The notes under the pieces: generated by a model
The model's input: only the letters and a program-made list of their open reading frames with translations
What the model was told of the DNA's origin: nothing
Database searches by the model: none
Part shown: positions 18,046-28,933 of the stretch, piece after piece
Numbering within the stretch: the first letter of the stretch is position 1
Layout of the letters: each line of letters begins with the position of its first letter
Made by a program: the position numbers and the translations under genes
Assembly (NCBI GenBank): GCA_947361615.1
Contig: CANAJP010000001.1
Coordinates: forward strand, 32,987 to 96,986
DNA: 64,000 nt
DNA from: an uncultured Candidatus Melainabacteria bacterium
GTDB taxonomy: Bacteria > Cyanobacteriota > Vampirovibrionia > Gastranaerophilales > Gastranaerophilaceae
Direction of reading: 5' to 3'

Positions 18046-19125
18046 ATGATTATAGAAGATTTATTAGAGCAGCTTGTAAAAGAGGGAGGCAGTGACCTTC
18101 ACGTATCCAGTAATTTGGCACCCGTTATTCGTGTTGACGGTAAGCTTAAACGTATTGATGTTCCGCCTCTCAGTCCTCAGGATGTGGAAGCTTTATTATT
18201 CCCTATGCTTTCTAATGAGCAACGCAGAAGACTTGAACAGGACTGGGAACTCGACTTTTCTTACGGTATAGAGGGTTTAAGCCGTTTCAGGGTTAACTTC
18301 TATAAAGATAAAGGCAATTACGCAGCTGCTTTCCGTACTATTACATCTACAGTACCAAACTTTGAACAGCTCGGACTTCCGGAAGTTGTTAGAAGAACTG
18401 CTAACGCTCCTAGAGGTTTGGTTCTTGTTACAGGCCCTACAGGTTCCGGTAAATCTACAACGCTTGCAGCGATGATTGACCACATTAACCAGACTAAAGC
18501 AGAACACATTCTGACAATCGAAGACCCTATCGAGTTTGTGCATCCGTCTAAGAAAAGTGTTGTTCACCAGCGCGAATTGGGCATGGACACACGTTCATTT
18601 GCAAACGCTCTTAAATCCGCTCTTCGTGAAGACCCTGATATCATTCTGGTAGGTGAGATGCGTGACTTTGAAACTATTTCTCTGGCGCTTACTGCCGCTG
18701 AAACAGGTCACTTAGTATTCGGAACACTTCACACCTCGTCTGCTTCACAAACAGTTGACCGTATTATCGACGTTTTCCCTGAGGGGCAACAACAACAAAT
18801 TCGTGTTCAGATTGCAAACTCACTCGTTGCAATTTTTGCGCAAACATTGTTACCTAAAACTCTTCCGGACGGAACGAAAAAAGGTCGTGTAATGGCGCAG
18901 GAAATTCTTGTTACTAACGGCGCGATTGCTAACCTTATCCGTGAAGGTAAATCTGCTCAGCTTTACTCATCTATTCAGATGGGTCAGGGTCAGGGTATGC
19001 AAACGCTAGAAGCTTCACTTGCAAGCCTGTGTCTTCAAGGACTTGTCAGTGTGGAAGACGCACTTGCTAAAACTTCAAGACCTGAAGAGCTTAAACGTCT
19101 TTTGAAAGAAGCTAAAGAAAGATAA
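18046..19125 (+). CDS. pilT: twitching motility ATPase PilT
   Basis: A 359-aa hexameric retraction ATPase of type IV pili. It begins with the PilT N-terminal DLLEQLVKEGGSDLHVS. Walker A is GPTGSGKST at about 130-138, then the Asp box and the Walker B region IILVGEMRD, and HTSSASQTVDRIID. The retraction hallmark AIANLIREGK lies near residue 300, close to the canonical AIRNLIRE. No PilB extension ATPase is in this window. Confidence 0.95.
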   Translation: MIIEDLLEQLVKEGGSDLHVSSNLAPVIRVDGKLKRIDVPPLSPQDVEALLFPMLSNEQRRRLEQDWELDFSYGIEGLSRFRVNFYKDKGNYAAAFRTITSTVPNFEQLGLPEVVRRTANAPRGLVLVTGPTGSGKSTTLAAMIDHINQTKAEHILTIEDPIEFVHPSKKSVVHQRELGMDTRSFANALKSALREDPDIILVGEMRDFETISLALTAAETGHLVFGTLHTSSASQTVDRIIDVFPEGQQQQIRVQIANSLVAIFAQTLLPKTLPDGTKKGRVMAQEILVTNGAIANLIREGKSAQLYSSIQMGQGQGMQTLEASLASLCLQGLVSVEDALAKTSRPEELKRLLKEAKER

Positions 19126-19127
19126 TA

Positions 19128-20099
19128 ATGAAATTAGCACAAGTCTTTGAAGATGGAATAAGGGTAAAAGAAGTCCCTAATATTGCGCTTGATGGTCGCA
19201 AGGGAGCGATTGTAAAAGTCCTTGGATGCGGCTTGTGTGGTAGTGATATTATAAAATTTGACCATAAAACAGTTCCATTTGGGACTGTTCTAGGTCATGA
19301 AGTTGTTGCGCAAATTCTGGAAATTGATTCCGCAACTGATTTTAAATCAGGCGATGTCATAGTTACAACCCACCATATTCCTTGCGGGAAATGTGATTAT
19401 TGCAAAAATGGAAATGTTTCTATGTGCAGGCATTTTAAAGAAACAAATATTTACCCCGGGGGATTTAGCGAATTAGTTTTTCTTTCAGAAGAACATCTAC
19501 AAAATGTTGCATACCTTAAGCCTGAAAACTTGACTGTAGAGGAAGCTTCATTTTATGAGCCGCTTTCCTGCTGTGTTAGAGCTGTCAGAAGAGCGCAACT
19601 TCTCACCTCAAGCGAAGTTCTTGTTTTAGGTCTCGGGTCAATCGGGATTTTGATGGCGCAGGCTTTGAACGCTGCCGGCATGAAAGTTTTAGGCTGCGAT
19701 TTGCTTGATGAACGCGTAGAAATTTTGAAAAATTTTGGAATAGACGCTGTGAAAAGTGTTCCTGTAAATTTTCGTCCGAACGCTGTGTTTTTGACTGCGG
19801 GGGCCGATAAAACAGTTGAAATTGCCATAAAAATAGTGCGTGACGGTGGAAAAATTATAGTTTTTTCAAGCACTCCGAATAGTTTTCCGTTCGCTAATAA
19901 TGAAATTTATTACCGCGAATTAACTGTTATGGGAAGTTATTCACCTGATTTGTGTGATATGCGTCAATCTTTAAATCTTTTGCAATCAGGCAGGGTGAAA
20001 GTCAAAGGCCTTTCAACAGTTTACCCGTTAGAGAAAGTTGAACAGGCAATTCAAGACACAAAAAACGCAAAAATCATTAAGGCTCTTATTAAAGTTTAA
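19128..20099 (+). CDS. zinc-dependent medium-chain alcohol dehydrogenase
   Basis: A 323-aa MDR-family dehydrogenase. The catalytic zinc ligands are visible in LGCGLCGSD and LGHEVV, and the structural zinc cysteines in CGKCDYCKNGNVSMC. The Rossmann motif is VLGLGSIGILMAQAL. Similar proteins act on polyols, threonine or sugar alcohols; the substrate cannot be read. It starts 2 bp after pilT but its product has no clear link to pili. It overlaps the convergent murI by 11 bp. Confidence 0.85.
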   Translation: MKLAQVFEDGIRVKEVPNIALDGRKGAIVKVLGCGLCGSDIIKFDHKTVPFGTVLGHEVVAQILEIDSATDFKSGDVIVTTHHIPCGKCDYCKNGNVSMCRHFKETNIYPGGFSELVFLSEEHLQNVAYLKPENLTVEEASFYEPLSCCVRAVRRAQLLTSSEVLVLGLGSIGILMAQALNAAGMKVLGCDLLDERVEILKNFGIDAVKSVPVNFRPNAVFLTAGADKTVEIAIKIVRDGGKIIVFSSTPNSFPFANNEIYYRELTVMGSYSPDLCDMRQSLNLLQSGRVKVKGLSTVYPLEKVEQAIQDTKNAKIIKALIKV

Positions 20100-20877
20100 C
20101 CAGTTCGGGCAACTCTTTTAGTTCGCAGAAAAGCTTTGATGCGTCTTTAAAGTTTTGAGGGTTTGAGGAAACATAAAAATGTTCACTGCCTGTGCCGTTT
20201 GGATTGGACGCCAAATCATCTTTTATAAACTGCGCAAAGTATTTTGACGGGTCGATTAAATCCTTTTCAGGATAGAATTGTTTCAAAATTTCTGTCAAAT
20301 AAGGGTAATGTGTGCAGCCTAGGATTATTTTTTCCGGCATGTGCGGAAGCATTTCATTTACCCTTTCTTTTATTTGCAAAAGGCTTTGAGGTTGGTTAAG
20401 TCTGTTTTCTTCTACAATCCGAACCCATGCCGGACACGCAATTTCTGTTATTTTAATTGAGGGGTTAAGTTTGTTGATTTCACGCGCGTAAGCGTGAGAA
20501 TTTATTGTCGCAGGTGTTGCAAAAACCCCGAGACGCTCAACAGGAAGTTTCGACATAACTTTTGCGACTGATTGGATTATTGGATAAATCTTAAAGTCGT
20601 AATCGTTTTTAAGGGTTTCGTAAGTCATAGCAGATGTCGTATTACACGCCATTACAACAGCTTTTACATGTTTTTCGGCAAAGAAATCAAAAATTTTTCT
20701 CGCGATATTGATTAATTCTTCCTGTGTTTTTTCTCCGTAAGGCATGTTTATTGTGTCGCCATAGTATAAATAATCTTCGTTAGGAAGAAGTTTTTTAACT
20801 TCTTTATAAACAGTCAGCCCGCCGACACCGGAATCAAAGAACGCTATAGGAAAATCTCTTTTATCATTCTTGTCCAA
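20089..20877 (-). CDS. murI: glutamate racemase
   Basis: Converts L- to D-glutamate for peptidoglycan. 262 aa, normal. The two catalytic cysteines lie in MACNTTSAMTYE and LGCTHYPYLTE, and the N-terminus has FFDSGVGGLTVYKE. It overlaps the upstream amidase gene by 14 bp, so two cell-wall enzymes are co-expressed. Confidence 0.95.
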   Translation of the reverse strand: MDKNDKRDFPIAFFDSGVGGLTVYKEVKKLLPNEDYLYYGDTINMPYGEKTQEELINIARKIFDFFAEKHVKAVVMACNTTSAMTYETLKNDYDFKIYPIIQSVAKVMSKLPVERLGVFATPATINSHAYAREINKLNPSIKITEIACPAWVRIVEENRLNQPQSLLQIKERVNEMLPHMPEKIILGCTHYPYLTEILKQFYPEKDLIDPSKYFAQFIKDDLASNPNGTGSEHFYVSSNPQNFKDASKLFCELKELPELVKL

Positions 20878-22714
20878 AATATTTCAATACTCCCTCAACA
20901 ATAGCTTTAGCCGTTTCCTGTTTTCTCTTTTCTGTGATGAGAAGTTTGCGTTCCTCGTCATTTGAAATAAATCCGATTTCGCAAAGAATTGCAGGAATTT
21001 CTGTATGATTTATAACATAAAATTTTGACTTAAACAAGCCCCTGTCGAAAGGTTTTAAGTTGCTTATCAATGATTCGTGAACAACCTGTGCAAGTCCCAT
21101 ACTTTCCTGATGGTAGTAGTGTGTTTCGATGCCCTCAATTTCAGGTTTGACGCTGGAATTTACGTGAATACTTACGAAAATTTCACCTTTATTTTGTGCG
21201 CTTATGTCCACGCGGTCTTGAAGTGAGATATAGTCGTCGGTGCTTCTGGTCATTATGACTTTGTGGCCGAGTTTAGTGAGTTCTTTTTGAACTTTTTTGG
21301 CTACGTCAAGCGTTATTGTTTTTTCGTTGACATCGCCTCTGATTGCGCCGTAGTCTGTTCCGCCGTGGCCCGCGTCGATTATTATTGTTTTTGATGGGAT
21401 TTTGCTTGTCGGAATGTTGAAAAGTTGTTTTTTACTTCTGTTTGTTTCTTTGAGTACGACTTTTATGGATTTTCCGTCAGCGCCGAGGTAGGTGTTTACC
21501 TGCGAATCCTGTCTGAGCGGAATATAAATTCTTACACCTGCTCCTTTTTCGTTACAGATTAATTTGGCGTTCCAGAAGAACGAGCCGGCAAAGTTTGATT
21601 TGAATTCTTCTTCGTTGAAATTTATTGCGTTAAAAATTGTCACAACAAGAGCATTATTTTTGCGGTCAATACTGTGAACTATTGGCGCGTCAAAGTTTAG
21701 GGTCATTGATTGCGTAAGGTCATTGATTTCCTGTGCTTGATATTGAATTGTTTTGGCAAAGCTTTGTACAAGTTGCGCCATATCGTAAGTTTTCTGGTTA
21801 ATGAACAAAACTGATTGGTTGTCGGCCGCAAGTACAGGAACATAGTTTTCAACGTTTTCGGTGTAGATTACTGCGCGAACTTTGTTTATTGAGAATTGGC
21901 CGATAACGATTTTGTCAGTTTCGTTGATTTGATATTCGCGGTTTCTGACCTCAGGTGCGGAGAGTGAGTTCGGAAAATCATAGATTAATCGTGTCGGGTT
22001 TGTCAGAACCGTTGGTTTTTCAAATGTCATTTCACCGAAACCGCTTAAAAGTATAGAGTTTGGTCTTGCGGTTACGTTGTTCATATAGTATTTTGTGTTG
22101 AGTTTGAACCTTTTAAAATCCGGTTCATCCTTTTGCTGTGCGGGCGGTTGCGCCGGCGTAACGTTGAACGCGTTTTGGATTTCGTCTGCCATATTTACAG
22201 GTGACAAAGGTTCTGAGTAAACGACTTTGAGGTTTTCATAGAAGTCGCTTGAAGACGCGTGTTCGTCGCGGTAGATGTGTTGATAGTAATCGTTTTGAAT
22301 ATCATTACCGTTGAGGCGCATTATGATATTATTTTTTATACGGTAGAATTTTATGTCCTTAAAGATTTTGTCTTCTTTCGGATAGAAAACGACGCGGACA
22401 ATGTTCGGGTTATTCTGAAACTGGCTGATTAAGATTCTGTCAAAGTTTCCGTTGCGAAAAACCCAGTCTTGTTTCGGAATTGTTAAGACTGTTGAATCAA
22501 GGTCAAAGTAGTATCTCGTCGGGTTTTCAAGTTTTTTGAGATTAATATTTTCAGCAATATTTCCCTCAATAGAATCCTTAGCGCTAAGAACAACAATCGC
22601 GTTAGATAAATCGTAGTTAGCCGAAACAACCCTGAAATCTGCGCCAAAAGCGGTTTGGGCAACCATAAACAACATTATTAAAAAGAATTTTATAATAAGA
22701 CGGAACTTTCCCAT
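20864..22714 (-). CDS. N-acetylmuramoyl-L-alanine amidase with AMIN domains
   Basis: A 616-aa exported peptidoglycan amidase (AmiC type). A signal peptide covers about residues 1-24 (ending QTAFG). AMIN-like beta-rich repeats follow, and the catalytic Amidase_3 domain starts near residue 400. Zinc and catalytic residues are visible in IIIDAGHGGTDYG, NEKTITLDVA, VSIHVNSS and ILCEIGFISND. It cuts septal peptidoglycan during division. AMIN domains also occur in pilus secretin proteins. Confidence 0.9.
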   Translation of the reverse strand: MGKFRLIIKFFLIMLFMVAQTAFGADFRVVSANYDLSNAIVVLSAKDSIEGNIAENINLKKLENPTRYYFDLDSTVLTIPKQDWVFRNGNFDRILISQFQNNPNIVRVVFYPKEDKIFKDIKFYRIKNNIIMRLNGNDIQNDYYQHIYRDEHASSSDFYENLKVVYSEPLSPVNMADEIQNAFNVTPAQPPAQQKDEPDFKRFKLNTKYYMNNVTARPNSILLSGFGEMTFEKPTVLTNPTRLIYDFPNSLSAPEVRNREYQINETDKIVIGQFSINKVRAVIYTENVENYVPVLAADNQSVLFINQKTYDMAQLVQSFAKTIQYQAQEINDLTQSMTLNFDAPIVHSIDRKNNALVVTIFNAINFNEEEFKSNFAGSFFWNAKLICNEKGAGVRIYIPLRQDSQVNTYLGADGKSIKVVLKETNRSKKQLFNIPTSKIPSKTIIIDAGHGGTDYGAIRGDVNEKTITLDVAKKVQKELTKLGHKVIMTRSTDDYISLQDRVDISAQNKGEIFVSIHVNSSVKPEIEGIETHYYHQESMGLAQVVHESLISNLKPFDRGLFKSKFYVINHTEIPAILCEIGFISNDEERKLLITEKRKQETAKAIVEGVLKYFGQE

Positions 22715-22959
22715 ACTAAGAATTATAAACCCGCGAAATCAAGTGAGCAAAAATGTAAAGATATATCAAAATTTACCCCTATACAAAACTAGGATTATAT
22801 GATAATATGTTCTTACATGTAGTAGATAATATTTTTTATAATATATGCAATGATAAATCAAACAAAATTTTAAATAGATTTGATAGAGAAACCTGATAGG
22901 TTACATGTGTCAGGCTTTGTATATCTTATTAAAAAATAAGAAAAAGGATAAGAACATTT

Positions 22960-24483
22960 ATGACTAACGTTTTATTAGTTATTGCTGTTTTAGCGGTAAT
23001 GGCTTTGACAGTAGTGCTTATCTCTCAGAATTCAAAAGTTAAAAAAGCCTTGAGCGAAATTGAGTTTGAGAAAAAAACAATTTCCGAAAAAGAAGGGCTT
23101 TTACTTAAAGAAGCGAGAATTAAAGCAAAGGAAGAACTGCAATCCGACAGAGAAAAACTTAATGAAGAAGAAAGAGAAAGACGTCAGGAGTTTGCAAGAT
23201 TAGAACAAAAACTTACAAAAAAAGAGGATATGCTTGAAGATAAAATTCAAGAATATACCGAAAAAGACTTACAAGCACAAAGAAAACTTGACGAATTATT
23301 AGAAAAAGAAGATTATTTGGCAAGCATTGTTCAAAAACAAACAGAAGAGCTTGAAAGAATTTCAGGACTTTCTGCCGATGACGCTAAAAGAATGCTTCTT
23401 GAACAAATCAAGAACGATTTGGCGCAAGAACAAATGCAGTTAATAAGAGAAAACGAAGCCAAAATTAAAGAGGTTTCACAGGAAAAAGCAAAAGAAATTC
23501 TCTCAACTACAATGCAAAGATGTATGATTGAACAGGTTGTAGAAACAACAGTTTCAGTTGTGGCTTTGCCAAACGATGAGATGAAAGGCCGTATCATCGG
23601 CCGCGAGGGCCGCAACATCAGAACCCTCGAAACTTTGACTGGTGTTGACTTAATCATCGACGATACACCGGAAGCGGTTGTTCTTTCAGGTTTCGACCCG
23701 ATTAGACGTGAAATCGCTAAATTAACGCTTGAAAAATTAATCGTTGACGGCCGTATTCACCCTGTAAGAATCGAAGAAACCGTTGAAAAAGCTAGAGAAG
23801 AAATCGACAAAAAAATCTGGCATGAGGGCGAAAACGCGGTTCTTGAAATGGGCGTTATGGGCTTAAACAAAGAATTAATCAAAACTCTGGGCCGTTTATA
23901 TTACAGAACAAGTTACGGTCAAAATGTTTTGAAACACTCAATCGAAGTTGGTGCGATTGCTGGCATGTTGGCTGCTGAAATCGGCGCAAACGTAGCGGTT
24001 GCAAAACGCGCAGGGCTTCTGCACGATATCGGTAAGGCCGTTGACCAAACTCAAGAGGGTACGCATATTCAACTCGGTGTTGAACTTGCAAACCGTTACG
24101 GCGAAAAACCTGAAATCGTTCATGCTATTGAAGCCCACCACGATGATGTTGTTGCAAATACGATTGAAGCGGTTCTTGTTAAAATTGCCGACGCTATTTC
24201 AGCGGGCAGACCTGGGGCAAGACGCGACACGTTGGAAATTTATATCAAACGTCTTCAAAAAATCGAAGAAATCGTTAACAGCTATGACGGAATCAAGCAA
24301 TCGTTTGCGGTTCAAGCGGGACGTGAGGTTAGAATTATCGTTCAGGCTGAAATGTTTGACGATTTGGCTTCTCAAAAACTTGCACGTGACGTTGCAAAAC
24401 GTATCGAGGACGAACTCGATTATCCGGGGCAAATCAGAGTTACAGTTGTTCGTGAATTTAGGACGACAGAGATTGCAAAATAA
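22960..24483 (+). CDS. rny: ribonuclease Y
   Basis: A 507-aa membrane-anchored endoribonuclease that starts mRNA decay. An N-terminal membrane segment (about 2-22) is followed by a long coiled coil, a KH domain ([17 protein letters not shown]) and an HD domain ([26 protein letters not shown]). It lies 2 bp before the ymdB-like gene, the same pairing seen in Firmicutes. The 245-bp upstream gap has a CCTGA/TCAGG stem at about 22890-22913, which may be a leader hairpin. Confidence 0.96.
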   Translation: MTNVLLVIAVLAVMALTVVLISQNSKVKKALSEIEFEKKTISEKEGLLLKEARIKAKEELQSDREKLNEEERERRQEFARLEQKLTKKEDMLEDKIQEYTEKDLQAQRKLDELLEKEDYLASIVQKQTEELERISGLSADDAKRMLLEQIKNDLAQEQMQLIRENEAKIKEVSQEKAKEILSTTMQRCMIEQVVETTVSVVALPNDEMKGRIIGREGRNIRTLETLTGVDLIIDDTPEAVVLSGFDPIRREIAKLTLEKLIVDGRIHPVRIEETVEKAREEIDKKIWHEGENAVLEMGVMGLNKELIKTLGRLYYRTSYGQNVLKHSIEVGAIAGMLAAEIGANVAVAKRAGLLHDIGKAVDQTQEGTHIQLGVELANRYGEKPEIVHAIEAHHDDVVANTIEAVLVKIADAISAGRPGARRDTLEIYIKRLQKIEEIVNSYDGIKQSFAVQAGREVRIIVQAEMFDDLASQKLARDVAKRIEDELDYPGQIRVTVVREFRTTEIAK

Positions 24484-24485
24484 TT

Positions 24486-25310
24486 ATGAAAGGTAAATCA
24501 ACAATAAAAATATTGTTCTTTGGAGATATGGTAGGCAAGCCGGGTAGGCTTGCCGTCCGTACTTTCCTTGACGAAAATAAGCAAAATTATGATTTTATTG
24601 TTGCAAACGGTGAAAATGCATCTCACGGGTTTGGTCTTACATTAAAAAATTACAACAATTTATTAGATTTTGGTATCAATTGTATTACTTCCGGCAACCA
24701 TATTTGGGATAAAAGAGAGATTTTTGAATACATTGATACTGCAGAACATCTGGTTCGCCCGCTTAATTATCCGAAAGGTACAAAAGGGCGCGGATGGAGA
24801 ATTTTAGAAACTGAAAATGGCGTGAAAGTCGGTGTTATTAACTTTCTCGGGCGTGTGTTTATGAGTCCGATGGATTCTCAGTGGGAACTCGCGGTTGAGG
24901 CGATTAGAGAGATTAAAAAAGAAACACCGATTGTAATTATTGATTTTCACGCAGAAGCAACAGCAGAGAAAATCTGCTTTGGCAAATACTGTTCAGAACT
25001 TGGCGCAAGTGCGTTTTTTGGAACCCACACGCATGTTCAAACAGCAGACGAAAAGATTTTAAACAACATGGCATACATCACAGACGCGGGGTTCTGCGGA
25101 ACCGTCGACAGCGTTATCGGTATGGAATACCAGACCTCATTAAACAGATTATTGACGAGTATGCCTGAACGTTATGACGTAGCAGACGGCACCGAAGCGC
25201 AGGTTAATGCGGTTGAAGTTGAAATTGATGTCAACACAGGTTATGCTGTTGCTATAAAGAGGATTTCTTGTAATAGTAAACTAGAGGAAAAAAAGGAACA
25301 TGAAAATTGA
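24486..25310 (+). CDS. YmdB-family metallophosphoesterase
   Basis: A 274-aa calcineurin-like phosphoesterase of the YmdB (TIGR00282) family. Motifs include FFGDMVGKPGR, ANGENASHGFG, SGNHIWDK, IDFHAEATAEK and FGTHTHVQTAD, which bind a dinuclear metal. YmdB hydrolyses 2',3'-cyclic mononucleotides and in Bacillus affects biofilm and motility choices. It overlaps the next gene by 11 bp. Confidence 0.9.
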   Translation: MKGKSTIKILFFGDMVGKPGRLAVRTFLDENKQNYDFIVANGENASHGFGLTLKNYNNLLDFGINCITSGNHIWDKREIFEYIDTAEHLVRPLNYPKGTKGRGWRILETENGVKVGVINFLGRVFMSPMDSQWELAVEAIREIKKETPIVIIDFHAEATAEKICFGKYCSELGASAFFGTHTHVQTADEKILNNMAYITDAGFCGTVDSVIGMEYQTSLNRLLTSMPERYDVADGTEAQVNAVEVEIDVNTGYAVAIKRISCNSKLEEKKEHEN

Positions 25311-26154
25311 CTTGCATGTACACACCCTATACTCGGACGGCGTGTACTCACCTGAAAAAATAGTCGACACCGCAATTGATGTCGGATTACAGGCAATCTC
25401 TTTGACTGATCACGATAATATTTTGTCGTATCAGGTCGCGCAGGATTACATCAAAGAAAAAAATTTGGCTGATAAACTTGAAGTAATTCAGGGCGTGGAA
25501 ATTAATACACTTCATAAAAATTACGAAGTTCATATTTTGGGTTACTTTATGAATCCTGAAAACAGCGACTTTAAAAACCTTTTGAAAGCGCAACAGCAGG
25601 CTCGTATCGCTCAAACTCAAGAGATTATTACTCTTCTTGCGAAAAAAGAGGGGATAAAAATTAAGTTTGAAGATATTCAAAGACAGGTTGCAGAGGGCGG
25701 CAGTATCGGGCGTCCGCACATCGCAAAAGCCATTGCAAACGCCGGCGGAACAAGTAATGTTATTGAAGCATACGCAAAATTTATCAATGATTCATCGCAC
25801 GTATATGTGCCGAGAAAAACGGTTTCACCTTACGAAGCGGTTGAGGTTATCTACGGTGCCGGCGGGGTTCCAGTAATCGCGCACCCTTATGACATTGATA
25901 TTGCAGAAAAATTAATTAAAAACTTGATGTCCTGCGGGCTTCGAGGTATCGAAGCATACCACAGAAAACATTCTCCTGCCTGCGTAGAATATTTCTCTTC
26001 TATGGCTGAAGAATTGGGGCTTATTGTGACTGGCGGTTCGGATTTCCACGCTCCAAATTCGCTCAATGGTCAGATTGTGTTAGGCAAAAACTTTGTTCCT
26101 GAATGGATTTATGACAAATTGGTTCAGGAAAAAAGGATGATGGATCTTGCTTAG
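25300..26154 (+). CDS. PHP-domain phosphoesterase (RNase AM / nucleoside bisphosphatase-like)
   Basis: A 284-aa PHP-domain metal hydrolase. DLHVHTLYSDG at the start, SLTDHDN, GVEINT, AHPYD and GGSDFHAPN carry the histidine and aspartate metal ligands. The insert between the catalytic halves is typical of the YciV family, which removes 3' phosphate from pAp and trims RNA 5' ends. Co-transcription with rny and ymdB suggests an RNA decay role. Confidence 0.85.
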   Translation: MKIDLHVHTLYSDGVYSPEKIVDTAIDVGLQAISLTDHDNILSYQVAQDYIKEKNLADKLEVIQGVEINTLHKNYEVHILGYFMNPENSDFKNLLKAQQQARIAQTQEIITLLAKKEGIKIKFEDIQRQVAEGGSIGRPHIAKAIANAGGTSNVIEAYAKFINDSSHVYVPRKTVSPYEAVEVIYGAGGVPVIAHPYDIDIAEKLIKNLMSCGLRGIEAYHRKHSPACVEYFSSMAEELGLIVTGGSDFHAPNSLNGQIVLGKNFVPEWIYDKLVQEKRMMDLA

Positions 26155-26191
26155 TGCCTCAAGTACGGTTGTTCAAAGGAGAATTGCTCTA

Positions 26192-26833
26192 ATGAATTTC
26201 AGAAAATTCTGGAAAATTGAATACACTTTGACCCTGTTTGCAATATTTGCGATATTTGTTCTGCTTTTGCCGACAACTATTCAAAACGCAAGGCAGGCAA
26301 GTCTTATCTCTCGTTGGAATGAAAAATATAATCGTGTAAACTATATGTTTTCAGTTTTGAATACGCACGCAAACGAAGATATTATCAAAAGTCTTAAAAA
26401 GGCTTCTACTAACGAAGAAAAAAGCAGGTTAATGATTTTATTAATGCAGCCATATCTTAGAATTTCATCGAATAATGTACCGGTAAAACGTTACAGGCCT
26501 AAGTATATGAATAATTCACGCATTGCAAAAGATCAGATTTATTATTTTGATGATTTCTATTTCGCAGAAAATAATACAATTATCGGGATTAAAGATCTGG
26601 AACAGGTAAAAGAAACAGATCCGATGTTTATGCTGATGTTTGATTTGAACGGACTTCTTCCACCTAATCGTTGGGGAAAAGATATTTTTGGAGTAAACAT
26701 TTACAGTCAGGGACATATAGAACCTTTCGGTAAACAGTTTGATGTTCCTGAATTGAAGGTGGATTGTTCAGAACAAGGACTTGGAATTAACTGTTCATAT
26801 TATTATATAATTGGCGGAGGCTTTGATGAGTAA
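26192..26833 (+). CDS. divergent pilin-like membrane protein
   Basis: A 213-aa protein from the ATG at 26192, chosen because AAGGAGAA precedes it. The N-terminus MNFRKFWKIEYTLTLF gives one membrane helix (about 10-30). Read as a pilin, FWKIE would place Glu at position 5, but the residue before is Lys, not Gly or Ala. The C-terminal half has FDLNGLLPPNRWGKDIFGVNIY, a clear echo of the DLNGxKGPNTxGKD motif of the prepilins in this window. A membrane-retained or uncleaved minor pilin is possible. It overlaps the LOG gene. Confidence 0.6.
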   Translation: MNFRKFWKIEYTLTLFAIFAIFVLLLPTTIQNARQASLISRWNEKYNRVNYMFSVLNTHANEDIIKSLKKASTNEEKSRLMILLMQPYLRISSNNVPVKRYRPKYMNNSRIAKDQIYYFDDFYFAENNTIIGIKDLEQVKETDPMFMLMFDLNGLLPPNRWGKDIFGVNIYSQGHIEPFGKQFDVPELKVDCSEQGLGINCSYYYIIGGGFDE

Positions 26834-27422
26834 ACCAAGAGTTTGTGTTTTTGCATCTTCAAGTAATTTTTTAGATGAAATATATTACGAAGAAGTTGGC
26901 GAATTAGGCTGTTTGTTAGGAAAAGCTAATTTCGACGTAGTTTATGGTGGAAGTAATCTGGGGCTTATGTGGGCTTGTGCGAAAGCTGCAAAGATTGAGG
27001 GCGCAAATGTTTACGGGGTTATGCCTGAGAAGCTTTATAAAATTCTAGGGCCTGAATCAAGCGATTTTTGTAACGAACTTCATATAACGGAAACAATGCG
27101 AACCAGGAAAGCAAAACTTGATGAAATTTCTGACGCTGTTGTTGCTGTTGCCGGCGGGTTCGGTACACTTGAAGAGTTATCAGAAATGATTGTTCAGAAA
27201 CAACTTGGCTATAACTGTAAACCTATTGTAATCCTCAATACTAACAACTTTTATGATAAACTGATAGAATTTTTTGACCACATGATAGAAGAACATTTCG
27301 CGAATGAGAATTGCCGTGAGTTGTATTATGTTGCGAAAACACCTGAAGAGGTCGTTGAATATTTGTTGTCATATAAAGGCAAAGACAGAATTATTGATAA
27401 AGATTCGATATATAAGCGCTAA
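26826..27422 (+). CDS. LOG-family protein (TIGR00730)
   Basis: A 198-aa Rossmann-like LOG family protein; members cleave ribose 5'-phosphate from nucleoside monophosphates. It has [37 protein letters not shown] and [12 protein letters not shown]. The usual PGGxGTxxE motif has Ala instead of the first Pro. The ATG at 26826 lies 8 bases after GGCGGAGG. Its start overlaps the 3' end of the preceding gene. Confidence 0.85.
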   Translation: MSKPRVCVFASSSNFLDEIYYEEVGELGCLLGKANFDVVYGGSNLGLMWACAKAAKIEGANVYGVMPEKLYKILGPESSDFCNELHITETMRTRKAKLDEISDAVVAVAGGFGTLEELSEMIVQKQLGYNCKPIVILNTNNFYDKLIEFFDHMIEEHFANENCRELYYVAKTPEEVVEYLLSYKGKDRIIDKDSIYKR

Positions 27423-27477
27423 AAGACTATATTTTAAACTTTTATGCTATAATAAGTGCATTAATAAGGAGAAATTT

Positions 27478-28923
27478 ATGGAGACATTAAGAGATAAGTA
27501 TGAAGTGGTTATCGGGCTGGAAGTTCACGCTCAGTTGAAAACCAAATCAAAGATTTTTGCGCCTGACGGTACAGAATTCGGGCAAGAACCAAATACCCAG
27601 ACTTCACCGATTACATTAGGTATGCCGGGGGTTTTACCGGTTTTGAATAAAGAAGTTGTTAATATGGGAATTCTGACAGGGCTTGCGTTGAACTGTGAAA
27701 TTCCTGAACGCTGCAAATTCGACAGAAAACAATATTTTTACCCTGACTTGCCGAAAGGTTATCAAATTTCTCAATACGATGAGCCTATTTGTGTAAACGG
27801 TCATCTTGATATTAACGGCAAAAGAATAGGTATTACAAGAGCACACCTTGAAGAAGATGCCGGAAAACTTGTTCACGCAGGTGCTGACGGCCTTGCAGGT
27901 TCAAGCTATTCGCTTGTTGACCTTAACAGAGCCGGAACCCCGCTTCTTGAAATCGTTTCTGAACCTGATATGCGCTCATCTGCAGAAGCTCGCGCTTATA
28001 TGGAAGAACTTAGAAGTATTGTTCGCTACATCGGCGTTTGCGACGGAAACCTTGAAGAAGGTTCTATGAGATGTGACGCTAACATCTCTATTATGCCAAA
28101 AGGTTCTAAAACCTTTGGTACACGTGCGGAAATCAAAAACGTTAACAGTTTTTCTGCGCTTCAAAGAGCGATTGAATTTGAAATTGACCGCCAGATTGAA
28201 ATCGTTGAAGAGGGCGGTGAAGTCGTTCAAGAAACACGTCTTTGGGACGATAACTCAAAAGAAACCCGCTCAATGAGAGGCAAAGAAGACGCGCATGATT
28301 ACAGATATTTCCCTGAACCTGACTTGAAACCGCTTGTGATTTCACGCGAATGGGTTAAAGAAATTCAAGACAAAATGCCTGAGCTTCCTGCACAAAAACG
28401 CGCAAGATATCAAGGTTTAGGACTTAGAGAATACGACGCTAATGTTGTGGTTGAACAAATGGAACTCGCTTTATTCTTTGATAAAGTTTTGGAACTCGGC
28501 GCTAATGCAAAAACAGCCGTAAACTTTATTATGGGTGAAATCGCGGCATACTTGAAAGAAGAAAAACTTGAACTTGCAGAAACAAAATTAACACCTGAAA
28601 ACCTTGCCGAATTGATTTCTTTAATCGAAAAAGGCACTATTTCTAACAACATTGGTAAACAAATTATTGTTGAAATGATGCAAACAGGCAAAGCAGCTTC
28701 AAAAATCGTTGAAGAAAAAGGTTTGAGCCAAATTAGCGATGAGGGTGCAATTAAAGAAATTGTTCAGAAAGTTGTTGACGCGAACCCTACACAGGTTGAA
28801 GCTTACAGAAACGGTAAAACGAACTTGCTAGGTTTCTTTGTCGGCCAGATTATGAAAGAAACAAAAGGTCGCGCTAACCCTAAAACAGTTAACGAACTGT
28901 TGAGAGGCATTTTGGACGTATAA
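27478..28923 (+). CDS. gatB: Asp/Glu-tRNA amidotransferase subunit B
   Basis: A 481-aa subunit B of the GatCAB enzyme, which converts Glu-tRNA(Gln) or Asp-tRNA(Asn) to the amide form. The start at 27478 follows AAGGAGAA and gives [20 protein letters not shown], the standard N-terminus; a longer in-frame reading is not real. [19 protein letters not shown] and the tRNA-binding YqeY-like tail are present. gatA and gatC are not in the window. Confidence 0.97.
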   Translation: METLRDKYEVVIGLEVHAQLKTKSKIFAPDGTEFGQEPNTQTSPITLGMPGVLPVLNKEVVNMGILTGLALNCEIPERCKFDRKQYFYPDLPKGYQISQYDEPICVNGHLDINGKRIGITRAHLEEDAGKLVHAGADGLAGSSYSLVDLNRAGTPLLEIVSEPDMRSSAEARAYMEELRSIVRYIGVCDGNLEEGSMRCDANISIMPKGSKTFGTRAEIKNVNSFSALQRAIEFEIDRQIEIVEEGGEVVQETRLWDDNSKETRSMRGKEDAHDYRYFPEPDLKPLVISREWVKEIQDKMPELPAQKRARYQGLGLREYDANVVVEQMELALFFDKVLELGANAKTAVNFIMGEIAAYLKEEKLELAETKLTPENLAELISLIEKGTISNNIGKQIIVEMMQTGKAASKIVEEKGLSQISDEGAIKEIVQKVVDANPTQVEAYRNGKTNLLGFFVGQIMKETKGRANPKTVNELLRGILDV

Positions 28924-28933
28924 GGGTAGGAAA

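Noticed and set aside
27304..27477. 58-residue N-terminal extension of gatB
   Set aside because: It lies within the LOG gene and lacks a ribosome site; the ATG at 27478 follows AAGGAGAA.
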